Shown one piece after another: positions 63,501 through 64,000 of a DNA stretch of 64,000 nucleotides. The position numbers and the translations under genes were made by a program. The DNA comes from Atherix ibis (lineage: Eukaryota > Arthropoda > Insecta > Diptera > Athericidae), in NCBI GenBank assembly GCA_958298945.1, contig CATQJD010000146.1:1178001-1242000 (forward strand), written 5' to 3'. Positions within the stretch are counted from its first letter, which is position 1; every line of letters begins with the position of its first letter. A model generated the notes under the pieces. It saw nothing but the letters and a program-made list of their open reading frames with translations, ran no database searches and was not told the DNA's origin.

Positions 63501-64000
63501 TAGGAGGAATATGCAGTAGTATATTTAAGAGGAATATGAAGTAGTATATGTAAGAGGAATATGCAGTAGTATATTTAAGAGGAATATGCAGTAGTATATT
63601 TAAGAGGAATATGCAGTAGTATATTTAAGGGGAATATGAAGTAGTATATTTAAGAGGAATATGAAGTTGTATATTTAAGAGGAATATGCAGTAGTATATT
63701 TAAGAGGAATATTAAGTATTATATTTAAGAGGAATATTAAGTATTATATTTAAGAGGAATATGAAGTAGTATATTTAAGAGAAATATGATGTAGTATTTT
63801 TAAGAGGAATATGAAGTAGTATATTTAAGAGGAATATGAAGAAGTATATTAAAGAGGAATATGAAGTAGTATATTTAAGAGAAATATGAAGTAGTATATT
63901 TAAGAGGAATATGCAGTAGTATATTTAAGAGGAATATGAAGTAGTATATTTAAAAGGAATATGAAATAGTATATTTAAGAGGAATATGCAGTAGTATATT
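60535..64000 (+). repeat. 3.5-kb satellite block, right copy (matches 45073-48190)
   Basis: Copy of the satellite just right of the retrotransposon, with extra units near 61.1-61.4, 61.9 and 63.2 kb. It begins at an unoccupied target site (ATAG 60531-60534), so it is the same higher-order position without the element. It runs to the end of the window and may continue. Confidence 0.82.

Larger units (their letters stand above)
45069..64000 (+). repeat. 25-bp satellite array, right arm
   Basis: The array continues in the same unit, orientation and higher-order phase as the left arm, and runs off the window end. It holds about 750 units. The first bases after the retrotransposon (ATAGGAAAATGAAG) resume the unit that was interrupted at 38688. 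The arm has the same variants as 20-38 kb but lacks the TTGCTCAA insert found in the first 16 kb. No gene was seen. Two 61-codon open frames on the minus strand (47445-47630 and 63300-63485) are satellite translation, not genes. Confidence 0.98.

Noticed and set aside
1..64000. TATA-like TATATTTAAG in each satellite unit as real promoters
   Set aside because: The motif is just part of an AT-rich repeat; without transcript data there is no evidence for initiation.
1..64000. Telomeric repeat or rDNA/tRNA genes
   Set aside because: The unit is 25 bp and bears no resemblance to insect TTAGG repeats, and no rRNA or tRNA sequence was recognised.

Overview
This window is almost entirely one satellite-DNA array, interrupted by one young Ty3/gypsy-type LTR retrotransposon. 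The host is a eukaryote, most likely an insect and possibly a dipteran. I infer this from the retrotransposon lineage, its tRNA-Leu-like primer site and the arthropod-style initiator in its LTR; no host gene is present to confirm it. Positions 1-38688 and 45069-64000 hold head-to-tail copies of a 25-bp AT-rich unit with core TTTAAGAGGAATATG, about 2,300 copies in all, every one in the same orientation. The consensus unit has six G and no C on the + strand, so the array is strongly strand-asymmetric. This is heterochromatic (centromeric, pericentromeric or subtelomeric) satellite and contains no host gene that I can support.

The satellite is not uniform. Rare private variants, such as a 10-bp insert carrying TTGCTCAA, a 6-bp insert giving GTACGAG, ATTATTTATTAT units and AAGAACAATATG units, recur in fixed order and show nested kilobase-scale duplications. 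Clear examples are a 625-bp duplication near 2.8-4.1 kb, a 3,014-bp tandem duplication (9601-12614 and 12615-15628), a variable 1.4-3.3 kb higher-order domain (about 20-36 kb), a 350-bp duplication near 49.2-49.9 kb, a 1,743-bp tandem duplication near 55.4-58.1 kb, and long-range copies 14.2 kb and about 15.5-15.9 kb apart on the two sides of the retrotransposon. The left part (1-16 kb) carries the TTGCTCAA marker and the part right of about 12.5 kb carries GTACGAG, so two array lineages meet there.

The retrotransposon spans 38689-45068 (6,380 bp) and lies on the minus strand. It has two 247-bp LTRs differing at one base, a 4-bp target duplication (ATAG), a primer site resembling internal tRNA-Leu sequence, one gag-pol coding region (Gag with zinc knuckle, protease, reverse transcriptase, RNase H, integrase with GPY/F domain), no env, and a roughly 950-bp 3' region with a 19-bp tandem repeat and long T tracts. 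Unoccupied paralogues of the insertion site are still present many times in the array (for example at 60531), which confirms the exact boundaries. The coding region is broken by one-base frame shifts in RT and integrase, both at seven-A runs, and probably by a third near the Gag start. This copy is therefore probably non-autonomous unless the shifts are assembly errors.

I found no convincing new gene system. The most interesting signals are the layered unequal-exchange architecture of the satellite, its C-free strand, and the odd termini and 3' minisatellite of the retrotransposon.
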